The translations under genes were made by a program, and so were the position numbers. The notes beneath the pieces are model-generated. The model had not been told where the DNA came from and made no database searches. It worked only from the letters and a program-made list of their open reading frames with translations. A DNA stretch of 64,000 bases from the NCBI RefSeq assembly GCF_964204645.1, contig NC_134029.1, positions 12,268,850-12,332,849 of the forward strand, in the 5' to 3' direction. Positions 38,777 to 50,997 of the stretch are shown here, piece by piece. Source of the stretch: Tubulanus polymorphus (taxonomy: Eukaryota > Nemertea > Palaeonemertea > Tubulaniformes > Tubulanidae). Positions within the stretch are counted from its first letter, which is position 1. Every line of letters starts with the position of its first letter.

Positions 38777-41700
38777 CTAATCATCCCAACCTTCAAATTC
38801 AGATTCTTCATCTTCAGAGGCACTTAGGAAATTATCGAGCCACCAGGTCCTGCGATCCTCTGCTTCAGCTCTCATCACTTCTTCATCATCAGATGAGTCT
38901 GAAGATGAAGAGTCATCTTCTTCAGTATCCTGCAGAGCCTCACTCTCTTTGACATCATAATACTTCCTCCTTCTCTTCCTTTGTTTGTACTTCCTTCCAC
39001 CTTTCTGATTTGGCCTCCTCACTTTTCTTTCCTTCCAGAGAGCAACTACAGGGGACACATCAAACTTGCCAACTGGAGGGCCCTCCTCCACTATGCGCAA
39101 CAAATTAGTTAGCCTGACTTCGCCAAGAGAACACCGTGCAGTAGTTTTGATGCGCTTGAGTTTTGAGAAGAGACGCTCCAGTTTGGCATTACTGACTGGA
39201 ATGCAAAACAAAAGTTCAATCAATGCAATGATGTTTTGCCACCTTATCTTGGCATGAGAAGAATGGAAAATTAATTTCCATACATCTTTGTAGTTGCTCT
39301 TTGATGGATTCAGAAAATCCAGTGTGTAACTTACCAGGTCGTGCCACTCCTCAGTCACTGTTACTGTTGGGCAGGAAAGCCCAATGCAAGCTTGAAAGTG
39401 CTGATACAGTTCGGTTATTTCCGCATCAGCAAATTCTTCACCCACAACACTATCATCAGCTGAATCAGGCTCACTGAGCATTTTTGATTTTGGTAACCAA
39501 AGCTCGGTGTTCAAAACAATTTCAACCTTTTCAACAACAGAATTCTCGAGGCGAGCAGAAATACACGTGTTTACAGCATCAATGATAGGGTCTTTGTGTG
39601 CCCTACAATATTCTAGGCTGGAGTCAAATGATCGTGAAGAGAACCTGACACCCTGATACGAGCATTGGTCTCCTTCACGCTTGATTTGACTCATGAGATG
39701 TTTTGTGACGGTCATATTTTCAAGACTTTCGTTTGCCAGTTTCTGCATTTTTTCATTCACAATTCTGACAGCTGCCACACTACTGACAATATCAATGCCT
39801 TCACTCTGAACTGACTTTGACAAAACTGATGGGGGTGTCAGAACATCAATGAAAAATGCAATGTGAATGAGCATCTTACTAGTTATCCATTTTTTCAAGT
39901 AACCTTGAACATCTTGGCTGTTTCGTTCAGTGGACAGATTCTCTAGGTGCATGATATATAAACCATACTTGTCTAACACCAAGCGTAAGGCATTAAGTTC
40001 GAAAGATATCCATCTAGTACCACATGCCTTTTTGGGTTTCAGGGAACCCTCAGTACATTCAAATGTGTTGTATACTAGCGATGCAAGATTTTTTAATTCT
40101 GCAAGTTTCTTTGGAGACTTGTGGTATAGATAGAATAGGCGCATTAACATGTGGTCAACATCTTTGAAAAAGGTCTGGTCAAGTGCATCTTTTAAGGCTA
40201 ACTCTAGTTTATGAGCAATGCACCACTGAAAAATGAGCCAGGGACATTCATCCTTGAGTAATTTTGAAACACCACTCTTTTGGCCACTGTTCACTGATGC
40301 TCAGTCGGCACCAAAGCCGATCAGTTTGGAATAGAGCTCAGTTTTATCAATGCCTATCCTTTCAAAACTTTGTTCGATTGCCTGTTTAATACCAGCCGCA
40401 TTGGCTTTGTACAAATCTTTCAAATACAAGAAAACCAGTTTTGGTTCAGGGTTTTCACATTTTGTATCAAAGTAGAGAACATAAAAGCATTCTTTTTCAA
40501 TCACACTTTGATCTGTGGATCCATCAGATAGCACACTAAAATATCTAGAGTTTTTCAACTCGTTCTTCAACTGATCAGAAAGATATTTTCCGTGAATGTC
40601 TACAAACTCGCCACATTGTACCCTGTTTACGTACGCTTCACCAATATCTACTCCGTGATGTTTTTCTAGCTTCACAATTTCCTCGTAAACTGTGAATGGA
40701 AGTTCGCTCTTTGCAACAAAGTATGCAATTTCAAATTTCCGCTGAAGCTGATTCTCTAACTGACTGTCAACTTTGGTGAAACTAGCTTGGTGAACTAGAA
40801 GATCGTAGGCTAAGTTGGGTCAGTTTTTTGAAGGCCAACCTGAAAGATATAATTTAAAAAATCTTTCCATGCTAACTTAATAAATCTCAAACCCTGAGAT
40901 TTTGCTAACTTTATTTTGAAAAAAAATTATTTCCTAAAATATCCACTTCTAAGTCTTCTCTATGGTCTAATATGCTTCCCTGGGCTAAAGTAGCATGTTT
41001 CAGGAGTTTTGCCGTTGGTTTTGAAAATCAAGGGTTGGTAGGATCCCCTTCAGAAAAAAAAAAATTCAAACATTTTTTTTACCCTTTTTCGGGCCCGTGT
41101 GGGGCCCCGGAAGTTTTATTTCGTCAATCTAGCTCCGTTATATGCGCAGTGTATTGTGTGAGTGCCTGGAGCTATTGTATGTCGAGTACAAAGAGCGTAA
41201 GCCACCGTCGAGTGTTGCCAAGACTACCAGGCATACACTCAAGCTATATAAGGTTAATTTCAAAAATACATGGAATCGTAACTAATCGTATTTAATTTCT
41301 TCAATAATTTATTGCTCGGGGCCCGAATCTACAGAACATTTTCAATATCGAAATAAAATTGATAGACTTTAAGAGTTAGTAAGTTTCTTTCCAGTTTCAT
41401 TGACAACAATTAATTTTCTTGGTGTTCCTTTAGTCACTGACACTATTTTGAGTGTTTTTGTTGTTACACTCACGTGTTTTCGAATCGTTATGATTGCTTA
41501 ATTTTAGTATGAAAAATTAAATCAAGCTGCAGTGACGAAGCGTCCGTCACTTAGATTTCATCTACTACATATTAAGAAAAAACTTTTTTTTAATATGGTG
41601 CAAGGTCAATTAATGTTTAAAAAGAGGCACAATGATGCATTGACTTAACTTTTTCTAAATGAATAAATTAATTTGAATTTAATTTTATGGAAAATGGGAG

Positions 41701-42003
41701 ACCAACCTGAAATCCTGTGTCTCTCTTGAGAAGCTCAGCTGCTCTTATGTGGCATCTTGTACTGGCGTGATCCTTTGCATTTGACAGTTTCAAGTTTTTT
41801 GAACTAACGATCCAGGCATCTGAAAAATCTTTCATCACTCGTATGGTCTTCTGATACCGTGTACACCACTTGCATTTTAAGTCTGTCACCAATCCATCAG
41901 CATCCCCTGTATAATCCAACCACACGTCTGCATTTTGCGTAGCCAAGTCATCCGTAATCCATTTCTTAACAGTATTTACTTTTAACAGACGTTTTTTCGA
42001 CAT
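38777..42003 (-). pseudogene. hAT-family transposase gene, two exons, inactivated
   Basis: hAT transposases cut and paste DNA with a DDE RNase H-like fold. Exon 1 (41707-42003) starts MSKKRLLKVNTVKKW and carries a TTF/BED-like zinc finger (LKCKWC ... AKDHASTRCHIRA). It ends at TTTCAG before GT. Exon 2 (38777-40839) contains LSDGSTDQSVIEKE, KLIGFGAD..ASVNSGQKSG, WCIAHKLELALKDA, KKACGTRWISFELNAL and the C-terminal dimerisation motif CIPVSNAKLERLFSKLKRIK, then a basic and a Ser/Glu-rich tail. TGA at 40301-40303 sits within the conserved GADGAS motif where Gly is expected. The start of exon 2 is also out of frame with exon 1 (stop by 40810). The other ~500 codons are open, so inactivation is recent. 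It resembles the ZNF862/C17orf113-like hAT group. TIRs were not found. Confidence 0.88.
40840..41706 (-). other. Intron of the hAT transposase gene
   Basis: Bounded by TTTCAG-GTTGGT and CTTTCAG-GTTGG. Contains an A-rich stretch near 41060 and a GC-rich GGGCCCGTGTGGGGCCCCGG patch near 41090. No other gene. Confidence 0.55.
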
Positions 42004-42159
42004 CGTGAGCGAATTTCATTCCAAATTATATCAAACGCTTTCGAAAATATCGATAACCCGGAAATAAAAGTATATTTTACTTCCGCGTTTGCGTGCGCAA
42101 GCTTGACAACACGTGGTGCGGTGGAGCTAGCAGATGGATACATTGACTAAACAGAACTA

Positions 42160-42747
42160 CCGTATTTTCCGGCCAATAAGCCGATTTTCTAGCCTCAGAT
42201 TTTCACCCAAAATATCGTGATCGGCTTATTGGGCGAATACGATCTGACATAAAAAATCACTTCCTGATCAATGATCGTCAAAATCAAGAAAAGTGGTCGA
42301 TATTAATTTGAGGTCATTATTTACTACCAATTATAATCTATTTTGAACTATTTTATTTTTACTTTGATTGTTCCATCACCGCACAGCGGCAATGGTATAC
42401 ATTTACATAACGCGCGAGTTCATCGTACTACCACGTGTCAGTTCATACATTAGTATACATGCAAATCAGCAGTGAGCCGCGTACTGCGTGTATGGCTGTG
42501 TGTATAGTAATCAGCTGAGTGAGTCTATATATAGCACAGTCACTCGGCGATGATAGTATACACAGCACTCTCACACATCGGCGGGCGCTACTGTCAGCCT
42601 CTTAAATCGTCAATTAAGATGAACTAATTGACAAATCAGTGAATTAAAATCTCTGATGAAGGGCCTCGGCTTATTGGGCGAAGCTTTATGAAATCCATGT
42701 ATTTTAGGCTAAAAAACTGCCCTCGGCTTATTGGCCGGAAAATACGG
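42160..42747. mobile_element. Mariner-like MITE, 588 bp, intact ends
   Basis: CCGTATTTTCCGGCCAATAA leading to GCCGA at the left, and its exact complement at the right, give about 25-bp perfect terminal inverted repeats. TA stands on both sides (42158-42159, 42748-42749). A subterminal CGGCTTATTGGGCGAA occurs near both ends in the same orientation (42214, 42665). TA duplication and size suit a non-autonomous Tc1/mariner-type element. No ORF. A decayed second copy is at 7473-8849. Confidence 0.9.
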
Positions 42748-42964
42748 TAGCGCGATTTCACCGCAATAAGCAACGGAATTGAACAGAAGACAACTGGCGC
42801 GATTTATTGCAATAAACATCGGAATTAATTGATCGGTGATAGGAAACGGCGCTATTTATTTTCATATCGGTTCAAAAAAGCTAAAATTATTAGAACCATG
42901 AAAATTTTCGTGCCGGTCAGCGTGACAGGCAGGAGCGATTTTGCAACGGACATCGTAGCGTTTT

Positions 42965-43205
42965 GAGCCGGCCAATGTCCGTGACTTATTTACAGCCTTG
43001 ACAAGTTTGGACATATTTTAATTAGTTTTTCACTCTGGCTATCTGTTTCTTTGGTATATTGACCAATCATGATGTTCGTTACAAATGCGAGATGGGTCCG
43101 AATTTGTAGGGTACTTAAACCCTAGCTGAACCAAGGTCTTTGCTCAGTTTACATCTTGCATCTGTAATAAACACATGATTGCTGTCAATCAATACACCTA
43201 GTACA
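42965..43205 (+). other. Possible 5' LTR of the Gypsy element
   Basis: Lies just upstream of the Gypsy remnant and has a polyadenylation signal AATAAA at 43166-43171. No second copy is seen after 46.9 kb, so the boundaries and the LTR status are guesses. Confidence 0.3.
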
Positions 43206-43299
43206 TTGATGTCAGTGTCAACTCACGCTTCTAATCCGAACCAAAAGTCACAAACTCAAGCAGCACCAACCCTGGACAAAGAAAACATACCAAACATGC

Positions 43300-46200
43300 C
43301 GGAATTCAGTAACCTCGATTCACCGATCAAAACCCATCCTGGGTTTAGACTTCCTTGAAGCAAATGACGCAAAAATCTGTTCCAAAAACCGTACCCTCAC
43401 TCTTCGGGACAATGGAGTCTATACGGTCCTCAACACGTCCGGTGCTGGCCTATTCTGAATCTCGCATTCCTGTCCGCATGTCTAAATCCGACACCCCAAA
43501 GATCTGTTTTTTGGAACCAGTTCAATCTCTTCACAAGTTGCAAATCTTAGGCGCTAAATGTCTTGTCAACGTCAATAAGAATCGTTCAATCACTTCCATC
43601 CTCAACCCCACCGATCAGGAAATGGTGCTACCTCGTAAAAGGGTTGTTGCTGTATATTTTGATTTAGACCAGGATTCAATTGTTCCAATTAATGATGATT
43701 TTGACGCAAATAATTTTGATAAAACTGAACAAACGGAATTAAACCTGCCGCAGCCAATCCATTTCGATCTATCAGATGCAATTCTTGATGAAGGTAAAAA
43801 AGAACAAAATTTCTGAAGGACAATCGTGATGTGTTTGCTGCTGACCGGTCCGAAGTTGGTCACACTGAAATGTATTATCACAAAATTGAAACTGACTTCG
43901 TAGCGAGAAAAGTCAGCCTTCCTTTTTACCGCACTCAAGCGGAAAATAAAAAGGAAATTGAACGACAAGTTGGCGAGTTACTCAAAAACAAACTCATAAC
44001 TTAGTCAAATTCTGAATTGCATAGTCCGGTAGTACTCGTAAAAAAGAAGTCTGGTGAATTTCGCTTCGCCGTCGATTATCGGAAGTTCAATCATATTACC
44101 ACTCAACACGATTTTCCTCTCCCAAGGTTTCGAAGTTGCGGTCGATTTTAATCGGTAACTCGAAAGCCCAATTGTTTAGTAGCCGCGATCTGGCAAGTGG
44201 TTTTTGGTAAATCCCTCTAGAACCTACCACTAAACATGTCGGCTTTCATCACCCACCACGGGATTTTTAAATTGGGAAAGATTACCATTTGGTCTGAAAG
44301 ATAGCCCGGCTACATTTGCTTCAGTCATGGTTCATGCTCTCCAAAGCCTCAACTGGAAATTTGTGCTTATATACGGGGATGACATTTTGATTTTACTCCC
44401 GTAACCTTGAGGAACATCTCCATCATCTTGATCACATTTTTGAACATCTTCGTAAGGCAGGCCTCACACTGAAACCATCTAAATGTCAGTTTGCACGACA
44501 TGAAATACTCTATTTAGGTCATATCATTACGAAAGAAGGCGTAAAAATAGACCCATCCAAAACTAAGGTCATTCGTGAATTAGAACCCCCAATGGATGTT
44601 AAAAGCATCCGCCAGTTCCTAGGCATGTGTAATAATCACCACAAGAAGTTCATTAAGGGTTACAGTCAGATTGTCACTCCTTTGTATAATCTACTGAAAA
44701 AGGATGACAAATTTTTGTGGTCCCTGGAATGTGATAGAGTCTTCAACTCCTTGACATGCCCTAACATCAGCACCAATTCTTGTATACCCCGACATGACAA
44801 AACCCTTCATCTCGACTACTGATGCATCAGACTACTCATTAGGTTATATCCTAAGTCAGATAGACGATAACAAACGAGAACGTGTCATTGCATTCGGTGG
44901 TTGTGCATTATCAGGTGCTGAACTCAAATACTGCACTATTGAGAAAGACGGCATTGTTGACGGTATTCACCACTTCAGGGTTTACCTCGCAGGGTCCAAA
45001 TTCAGATTCACAATAATTACTGATCACCAAGCTCTGGTATACATCCAGTCAATCAAGCCAGAAACAAAACACGTTCATAAGTGGGCATTATCTATCCAAC
45101 ATTACAACTTCGATGTCGTTTACAAAGCTGGGGTTAACAATGAACTGCCAGATTTCTTATCACGAACTAAATACACTGAGCCAGAGAAACCTCTTGACGA
45201 GGAATCGTACGATAATGGGGCAGAAATCTGCACCATTGATCCTTCATGTTTCACCGATATGTGTTCACTTCGAGAATCACATAGGGCCCAATGGACATAT
45301 CGGGTACAAGACAAGATATCTCGAGACACCTCTGTACTAGAAACAACTGTTTCAGTAGTCAATATAGGTGACTCTGCATCAGCTTCCCATATAGGTCTTT
45401 TTCAGAAAGAAGCAAAAGATTTCAAAGATATCTATGCTTATCTATTGAATGGTACCTTGCTTGAAAACAAGGAACAAGCCAAGAAAGTCATTCGGGTTGA
45501 AGACGGCTATGCTATCTGTGAGGGTATTCTCTTTTACTTCTGGCAACGACACTATAGTGACAAACGTCTGATTCGAACATTTGCATTACCCCCTAGCAAA
45601 AGATGTAATGCTCTTAAAGCTTACCATGACTGTATTGCAGGAGGAGGAGATTTTGGAGTAGAAAGAACATACGCAGCTCTGAGGCAAAATACCATAGGCC
45701 AAAAATGTTCAGTGACATCAACCATTACGTCAAGAACTGTGACGAATGTCAACGTTCAAAAACCTCACGCCATAACCACCCTGCTCCTCTCCACCCTCTT
45801 CCAGTAGCTAGAGACTTTGAACTCGTCCACATGGATATCTTAGGGCCACTGGTCGTGAGTGATGAAGGTTATCAGTACATTTTACTCATTGTAGACAGTT
45901 TCACAGGCTGGTGTGAAGCCTTTCCTTTGAAAGATCAGTGTGCTTCTACTATTGCCAAGGTTCTATTTGCAGAAATCATTTCTAGGCACGGCGCCTCAGA
46001 ACAACCGTCATCAGATTGGGGTAAAAACATTCTCTCCAAGATAGTAGCAGCCCTCTGCGAACTTTTTCATATCAAGAAACTGAATACCACTTTTTATCAT
46101 CCCGAAACAAATTCAGCTTGTGAACGCCGTAACTCCTCGCAGAGCTTACGGGCCTATTGCATAGACCCGAAACAACAAGATTGGCCAGATCTCTTTCCCG

Positions 46201-46800
46201 GCATCATGATGGCATTCAGGATATCACCCTCGACACGCTCAACAGGGTATCCCCTCATTACCTATTGCTTTGCAGAGAGATGAATCTACCTTTCGATACA
46301 TCGTTACAATAACAAACCAATCTGGGTACCACTGCTAACTATTACATCAAAAATCTTCTAGATACTCTCCAAATGACAAATGAAATTGCAAGTGACAATG
46401 TAGGGAAATGTAAAGAAACGATGAAACAAGATTTTGACAAAAAGGCTAAAGAACCACATTTTCGACCACTCGAGCAGGTCTTACTGTGAACAAAAAAGGT
46501 TCCCAAGGGACTTTCCAGGAAATAACAACACAAATTTGACGGTCCATATTACATTGTTGACTGTAGCAATAATTATCATTACAAGTTGAGAAAATGTTCA
46601 GATGACAAATTGCTTCAATCTCGTCAACATGCAAATCGAATGAAACACTACCACGACCCTCGAGACCGCAGCTACCTACACTTAGACGCACCCCTAGAAC
46701 CACAACTACCCCCAGCTAAACATACATCCATTGATTCGTTGGATAACCATCCAGATACTGCCATTCCTACGTCGGTCACACCTGAGGGAACTCAATTATG
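43300..46800 (+). pseudogene. Ty3/Gypsy retrotransposon pol remnant, gag and most of protease deleted
   Basis: Domain order PR-RT-RNase H-IN identifies Gypsy. Only the protease tail remains (ILGLDFLEANDAKIC at 43334). RT: LKDNRDVFAADRSEVGHTEM, SPVVLVKKKSGEFRFAVDYR (44030-44085), YGDDILI (44375), HILYLGHIITKEGVKIDPSK-type region (44500) and MDVKSIRQFLGMCNNHHKKF (44592). RNase H: ISTTDASDYSLGYILSQ, ITDHQALVYIQSIKP and PDFLSRT (44800-45170). Integrase: HDCIAGGGDFGVERTYAAL, NCDECQRSKTSR (zinc part, 45630-45765), then HMDILGPLVV, DSFTGWCEAFPLKD, and YHPETNSACERRNSS with Asp and Glu visible. The middle DNG-type motif reads SDWGKN. A chromodomain was not recognised. At least one stop in RT (44002) and several frameshifts make it inactive. 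Confidence 0.88.
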
Positions 46801-46979
46801 ACCACCTAATTTCGTCTGACACCCAGAATCTTTCGGATAATGACCCTACTCCTGATACTGACAATGAGTGGGACGATTTTCCCTCCATTCATCTAAGATA
46901 CAGTTCTTATCTAAACATCCCAATCTCACAAATAAACACATTGAATTGAGTAAAGAATTACTTTTATCTGAAATAAACA

Positions 46980-47490
46980 AAGGTTAACCAGCAATATTAG
47001 AACGTAATGCACCGCTGTCAAATATCTGTTTGTTGAATGAATGCGTACTGCAGGGTGTGTGTATCGGTCTGCTATAATGCTGATACACTGGATAGATAAT
47101 CAGTTCGCATGCTTGCTAGCGGTGAACTGTGAGGCTCCCTAGGGGAACACTGTCAAGAGTTAGCATGGGTAAACTTTGGTGAGCATAACAATTTTTTGTA
47201 AAATCAAACAAATGTTAGTTCGAATATATAGGCATTTATTGTTGTGCAACGTCATTTGCCTTTTTGATTGAACCTCCGGGAATATGACTGCACGGGCGAC
47301 ATTTAAAAGATAGCTACACATGTTTCTGTGAAACTTGATTTTTATGACCCAAGTCAAGTCATGGTTACGTTCTATTGGCTTTACGCACACTCATCTATCT
47401 TGCAATATTTCAGAATTATGCAGGTTTTGATTGATTTTCATGGTCAGTTGATAGAATAATGACATCTTTCCTTCGATCATTCATGTTTCG
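46980..47490. other. Sequence 3' of the Gypsy element
   Basis: No gene and no LTR match to the upstream side. Nothing else seen. Confidence 0.4.
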
Positions 47491-47494
47491 TAAG

Positions 47495-47656
47495 TGATGC
47501 CAGTCGACCATCTTGATTCTGACAAGGCTAGTTTTTGGGCTGAATATGTGTCTAGGGTAGACACATGTATAAACCAGATATCAAGACATTACATTGAAGC
47601 GTCTTCAAAACTTCCCACGATAAATTAGATAAAAACTATAATGAGTGGGCTAAAAA
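47495..47656 (+). mobile_element. R1 repeat, 3' end fragment
   Basis: From CCAGTCGACCATCTTGATTC to GGGCTAAAAA. The terminal A run passes directly into a core unit of the next R1 copy. Confidence 0.7.
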
Positions 47657-48908
47657 CCAATGACCTTAAAAATCACCACAATCATAGAACATGTCAGCAG
47701 ATACGATTTTGTAATTGATTGTGATAACAAAATATGTATGCCTTGATACCAATTCAATATGGAAATACTAAGTAATTCTACTATTCAACCCCCCCTGGTG
47801 ACCATATGCAAAACCCAATGACTTACAAACTCACCACAGTTATAGAACACGTCGTGAACTACAACTTTGCGATTGATCATGGTAACAAAATATGCCTAAG
47901 TACCAATATAATAAGGAAATACTAAGTTATTCAACTATTCAACACCCCCTGGTGACCATATAAAATAACTAACGCAATCATAGCCGATGTGATGAGCTAC
48001 AACTTTGCAATCGATTGCGGTAACAAAATATGCACAGGTATAAATATAATATAGAAATACTAAGTTATTGTATTATTCAACGCCCTGGTGACCATATACA
48101 AAATCCAATGACCTTGAAACTCACCACAATCATGAGCTACAACTTTGCAATTTATTGCGGTAACAAAATATGCATAGATACGAATATAATATGGAAATAC
48201 TAAGATATTGTATTATTCAACGCCCCTGGTTGCCATATACAAAAACCAATGACATCGAAACTCATGAAAATCATAGAACACGTTATGGGCTACAACTTTC
48301 CAATTGATTATAGTAACACAATATGCTTAGGTATCAATTTAATGTGGAAAAACTTTTTCCCATCTACGAATGAGTACTGATGACACCAAGATGGCCGCAA
48401 ATACTTCTATTCAGATGATTTTAATGTTTGCCGCCACCGCTATGAGCGCTAGTGTTTGGTCACCTAGGCCAAAGGCAAAATGAGAAGAAAATCATCCGAA
48501 ATCGACAGTTTGAGACAATTTAAACGAAATTAACGAACTATAAACCATAAAGAGCCACCGGGCACTAAAGATTTTAAGTATTTTATAATTTTTCAGTACA
48601 TGAATGTACTGTTATATGCCTTTGATTCCTAAAAAAATCACTTTAAATAAGATAAATCAGCAATGCAATAACAATCACTGTTACAGGACCAAAAATGGCA
48701 GCACTATACGGTCATAATATACGGTCATAAGATATTTTTGGAAACTACCTACCTAATCTTGAAGATATAAAGGAGTTATCCATATGAGTAAGAACGATAA
48801 ATGATACCAATACAACGAGAAAATAACAGAATTATGACTATAGTTGAGATTCTATCACGAAGCTGCGGCAAGCGAGTATACGTGTTGCGTAGATTCTCAT
48901 GTGATGGA

Positions 48909-50430
48909 GGTCGACCCTAGTTCCAGGACGCATTAACTACCTTTCAATTTTCGGTTACGGATACACATTCTTAGTGTTCAATTAGAATCCAAGGTCGTTT
49001 TCGCTATCAAAATGTCGGTCATATTAAATCGCGCTGAAGAAGTGTTCAGAATCATATCTGAATACGAAGCCGAAACTGGCACTGAATTTGTTTGTCAGCA
49101 TAAAGACAACAACTTTGGAAATGAAGGTATGTTTTCAACTGATTGAGAGGTGTCATTTTTAATCACTAAAAAAGCCTCTCATCTGGACTTGTTGAAGAAT
49201 AACAGAATCATGGTCATGGTCATTGAGAGTGATCTACCTACTGCGCGCATAGATTTCGAAGTGGTCAGTCACAGATAATCTATAGCTTAGGCATTATACA
49301 TTATCAGATCTGATCATTGTATTGTTAGGTCTAGTTCCCAATAGTCTTAATCTCAACTACAATGAAAACAATGATTCTGTCTGGTCAATGCAAATATATG
49401 GCAGCACACTGTCTAATTTATATACCAATTGAATGTAATTTGCTATAGGCAAAACGTTAAGTGTGATCTGTTCATGGCCTGCTTTTGTTCTCTTGACTCT
49501 TCTGATGTTTCAATTGATTTTTCATTTGAAAACATTTGAGACAAATTTTCAAATACTAGATCAGTCATTAGTTATCATCTGCAGGTCACAGTTACAAGTT
49601 CACTGTTAGAGCCCTTAAAATCTACTGATTGTAAGAATGCCTGGAAAATGTAGATTTCAGGATTCTAGGCTTAAGCATGACGACTATAGCCAATGGATCG
49701 ACAAATGTAATGATATAAGGGAAGCCAGGTGTAAAATATGCCATCGAAGTTTCAGTATTAGTAACATTGGGTCATTGAATTGGGCTCGAAAAGGTGCTTG
49801 AAAGTCATGGAATGAGACTGGTCATGGAGACTATGAACCCTGGACTCATACAACATGGCCCTATGTCTATTATGTGTGTGGGTGTGCTAAATTAGGCCTA
49901 GCCTCCTATATAAACATAATAGGTAGGATAATATATTTGAATCAATTTCAGATTGGAAACACTGGCTTAAAGAAAGATGTTCGACACCGCAAAACTATTG
50001 GGAGGCCTATGCATTTTCAAGAAATCTTTTATCAATATATTGTTATTCTTTTTACTCCATCTGTTACTGCAGTAAAATAGAGAAAATAAATCATAAAGTA
50101 CAAATTAGCCTACACGCTTGCTTGTTGTATTTTTTTATTGGACATTGCATTGGTGGATTGTAGAGATGAGGACCTAGGACCTGGGCTCCGGCCTTTTCGT
50201 CATTATTTTATCAATGATTTGCAAAAGGATTTCAAGAAGAAAGGATTTTACATTAAAAGGAGGGTAAAAGATTTTTATGATAAAGAGGAGACGGACGGAC
50301 AGACGGTTGTTTGTTTATATTGCGTTTCCAGGTAGCGGTAACGACCTTGGCTCAATGAATTCTAAGTCTGCAGTGTATCCGTAACCGAAAATTGAAAGGT
50401 AGTTAACGCGTCCTGGAACTAGGGTCGACC
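48909..50430. mobile_element. Mutator-like element (MULE), 1,522 bp, with 9-bp target duplication
   Basis: Terminal inverted repeats of 58 bp with one mismatch: GGTCGACCCTAGTTCCAGGA to TTCGGTTACGGATACAC at the left (48909-48966), and its complement at 50373-50430. TGTGATGGA is present on both sides (48900-48908, 50431-50439). Long TIRs with a 9-bp duplication are the standard signature of Mutator-like elements. The single TIR mismatch and perfect duplication mean a young insertion. It carries the putative two-exon gene listed separately and no complete transposase, so it is non-autonomous. Confidence 0.85.
49012..50335 (+). CDS. Putative two-exon gene inside the MULE, unknown product
   Basis: Exon 1 (49012-49126) opens with ATG 46 bp inside the left TIR's inner edge and encodes MSVILNRAEEVFRIISEYEA and ETGTEFVCQHKDNNFGNE, then the consensus donor GTATGT. 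A candidate last exon (50166-50335) follows a T-rich tract and AG, and reads DEDLGPGLRPFRHYFINDLQ, then a basic stretch (KDFKKKGFYIKRRVKDFYDK) and ends at TAG 38 bp before the right TIR. Joined in phase they give about 94 residues. No domain is recognised. It could be the first and last exons of a decayed MULE transposase, or a captured host fragment (Pack-MULE-like). Exon 1 is well supported as an exon by codon structure and donor; the joining is inference. Confidence 0.45.
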
Positions 50431-50997
50431 TGTGATGGATTAGACTTCTCCAATAAAATCATCAAAAAGAGTTACAAAACCAATTCAAAATATAGTTTTG
50501 ATCATCTCAAAAAAATAAAACACTTGGAACCTTCTACAATTTGGAGTTTGCAAGAGTAGGGGATTTCTGTTTAAATGTAGTTCTAGGGTGAATACAAAAG
50601 TCACCCACAATTCAATGCATTTTGCCTTTGAGGTAGGTGACCCCATCTCATCTGAATCATCTGAATAGAAGTAATGCGTCATAATTGGCTGATCAAAAAT
50701 ACCTGTTTCGGGTATAAAAGATCCCTTTCCAAAGAATACCCATCTCAAATTGCAATGAGAAATGGCAAACCAGTAGGAAGCTACAGGACCCAGAATTCGG
50801 GCCAAAATTGACATTTTTGGGCACTAAAAAGGTCATAGGACGGCCATCTTGAGTCTGATCGACCCAATTTTTGTTATGCTGATCAATGGAAGACCAAGGC
50901 AATTGATCAAAGCGTCTTCAAAATTTCCCTCAAAAACTTCAAAAATGTGTAAAAGTGCTGATTTTGGCGGACAACAATGGCTGCCAGTCAGCCATCT

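Larger units (their letters stand above)
48402..50673. mobile_element. TIR element inserted in R1, itself carrying a MULE
   Basis: Left TACTTCTATTCAGATGATT and right AATCATCTGAATAGAAGTA are perfect inverted repeats. Subterminal GGTCACCTAGGCCAAAGGCA (48459) pairs imperfectly with TGCCTTTGAGGTAGGTGACC (50622). Without the nested MULE and its extra 9-bp duplication the element is about 741 bp. A 3-bp AAT at both junctions is a possible target duplication, but its phase is ambiguous. No ORF of its own. Confidence 0.75.
47657..50997 (+). mobile_element. R1 repeat with five core units, split by a nested insertion
   Basis: Core units from 47657 to about 48340 (anchors near 47790, 47943, 48085, 48222). 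The right part reaches CACCAAGATGGCCGC (48398), is interrupted by the TIR element at 48402-50673, and continues with GCGTCATAATTGGCTGATCA at 50676 to about 50997. This proves the TIR element inserted into a pre-existing R1. Confidence 0.8.
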
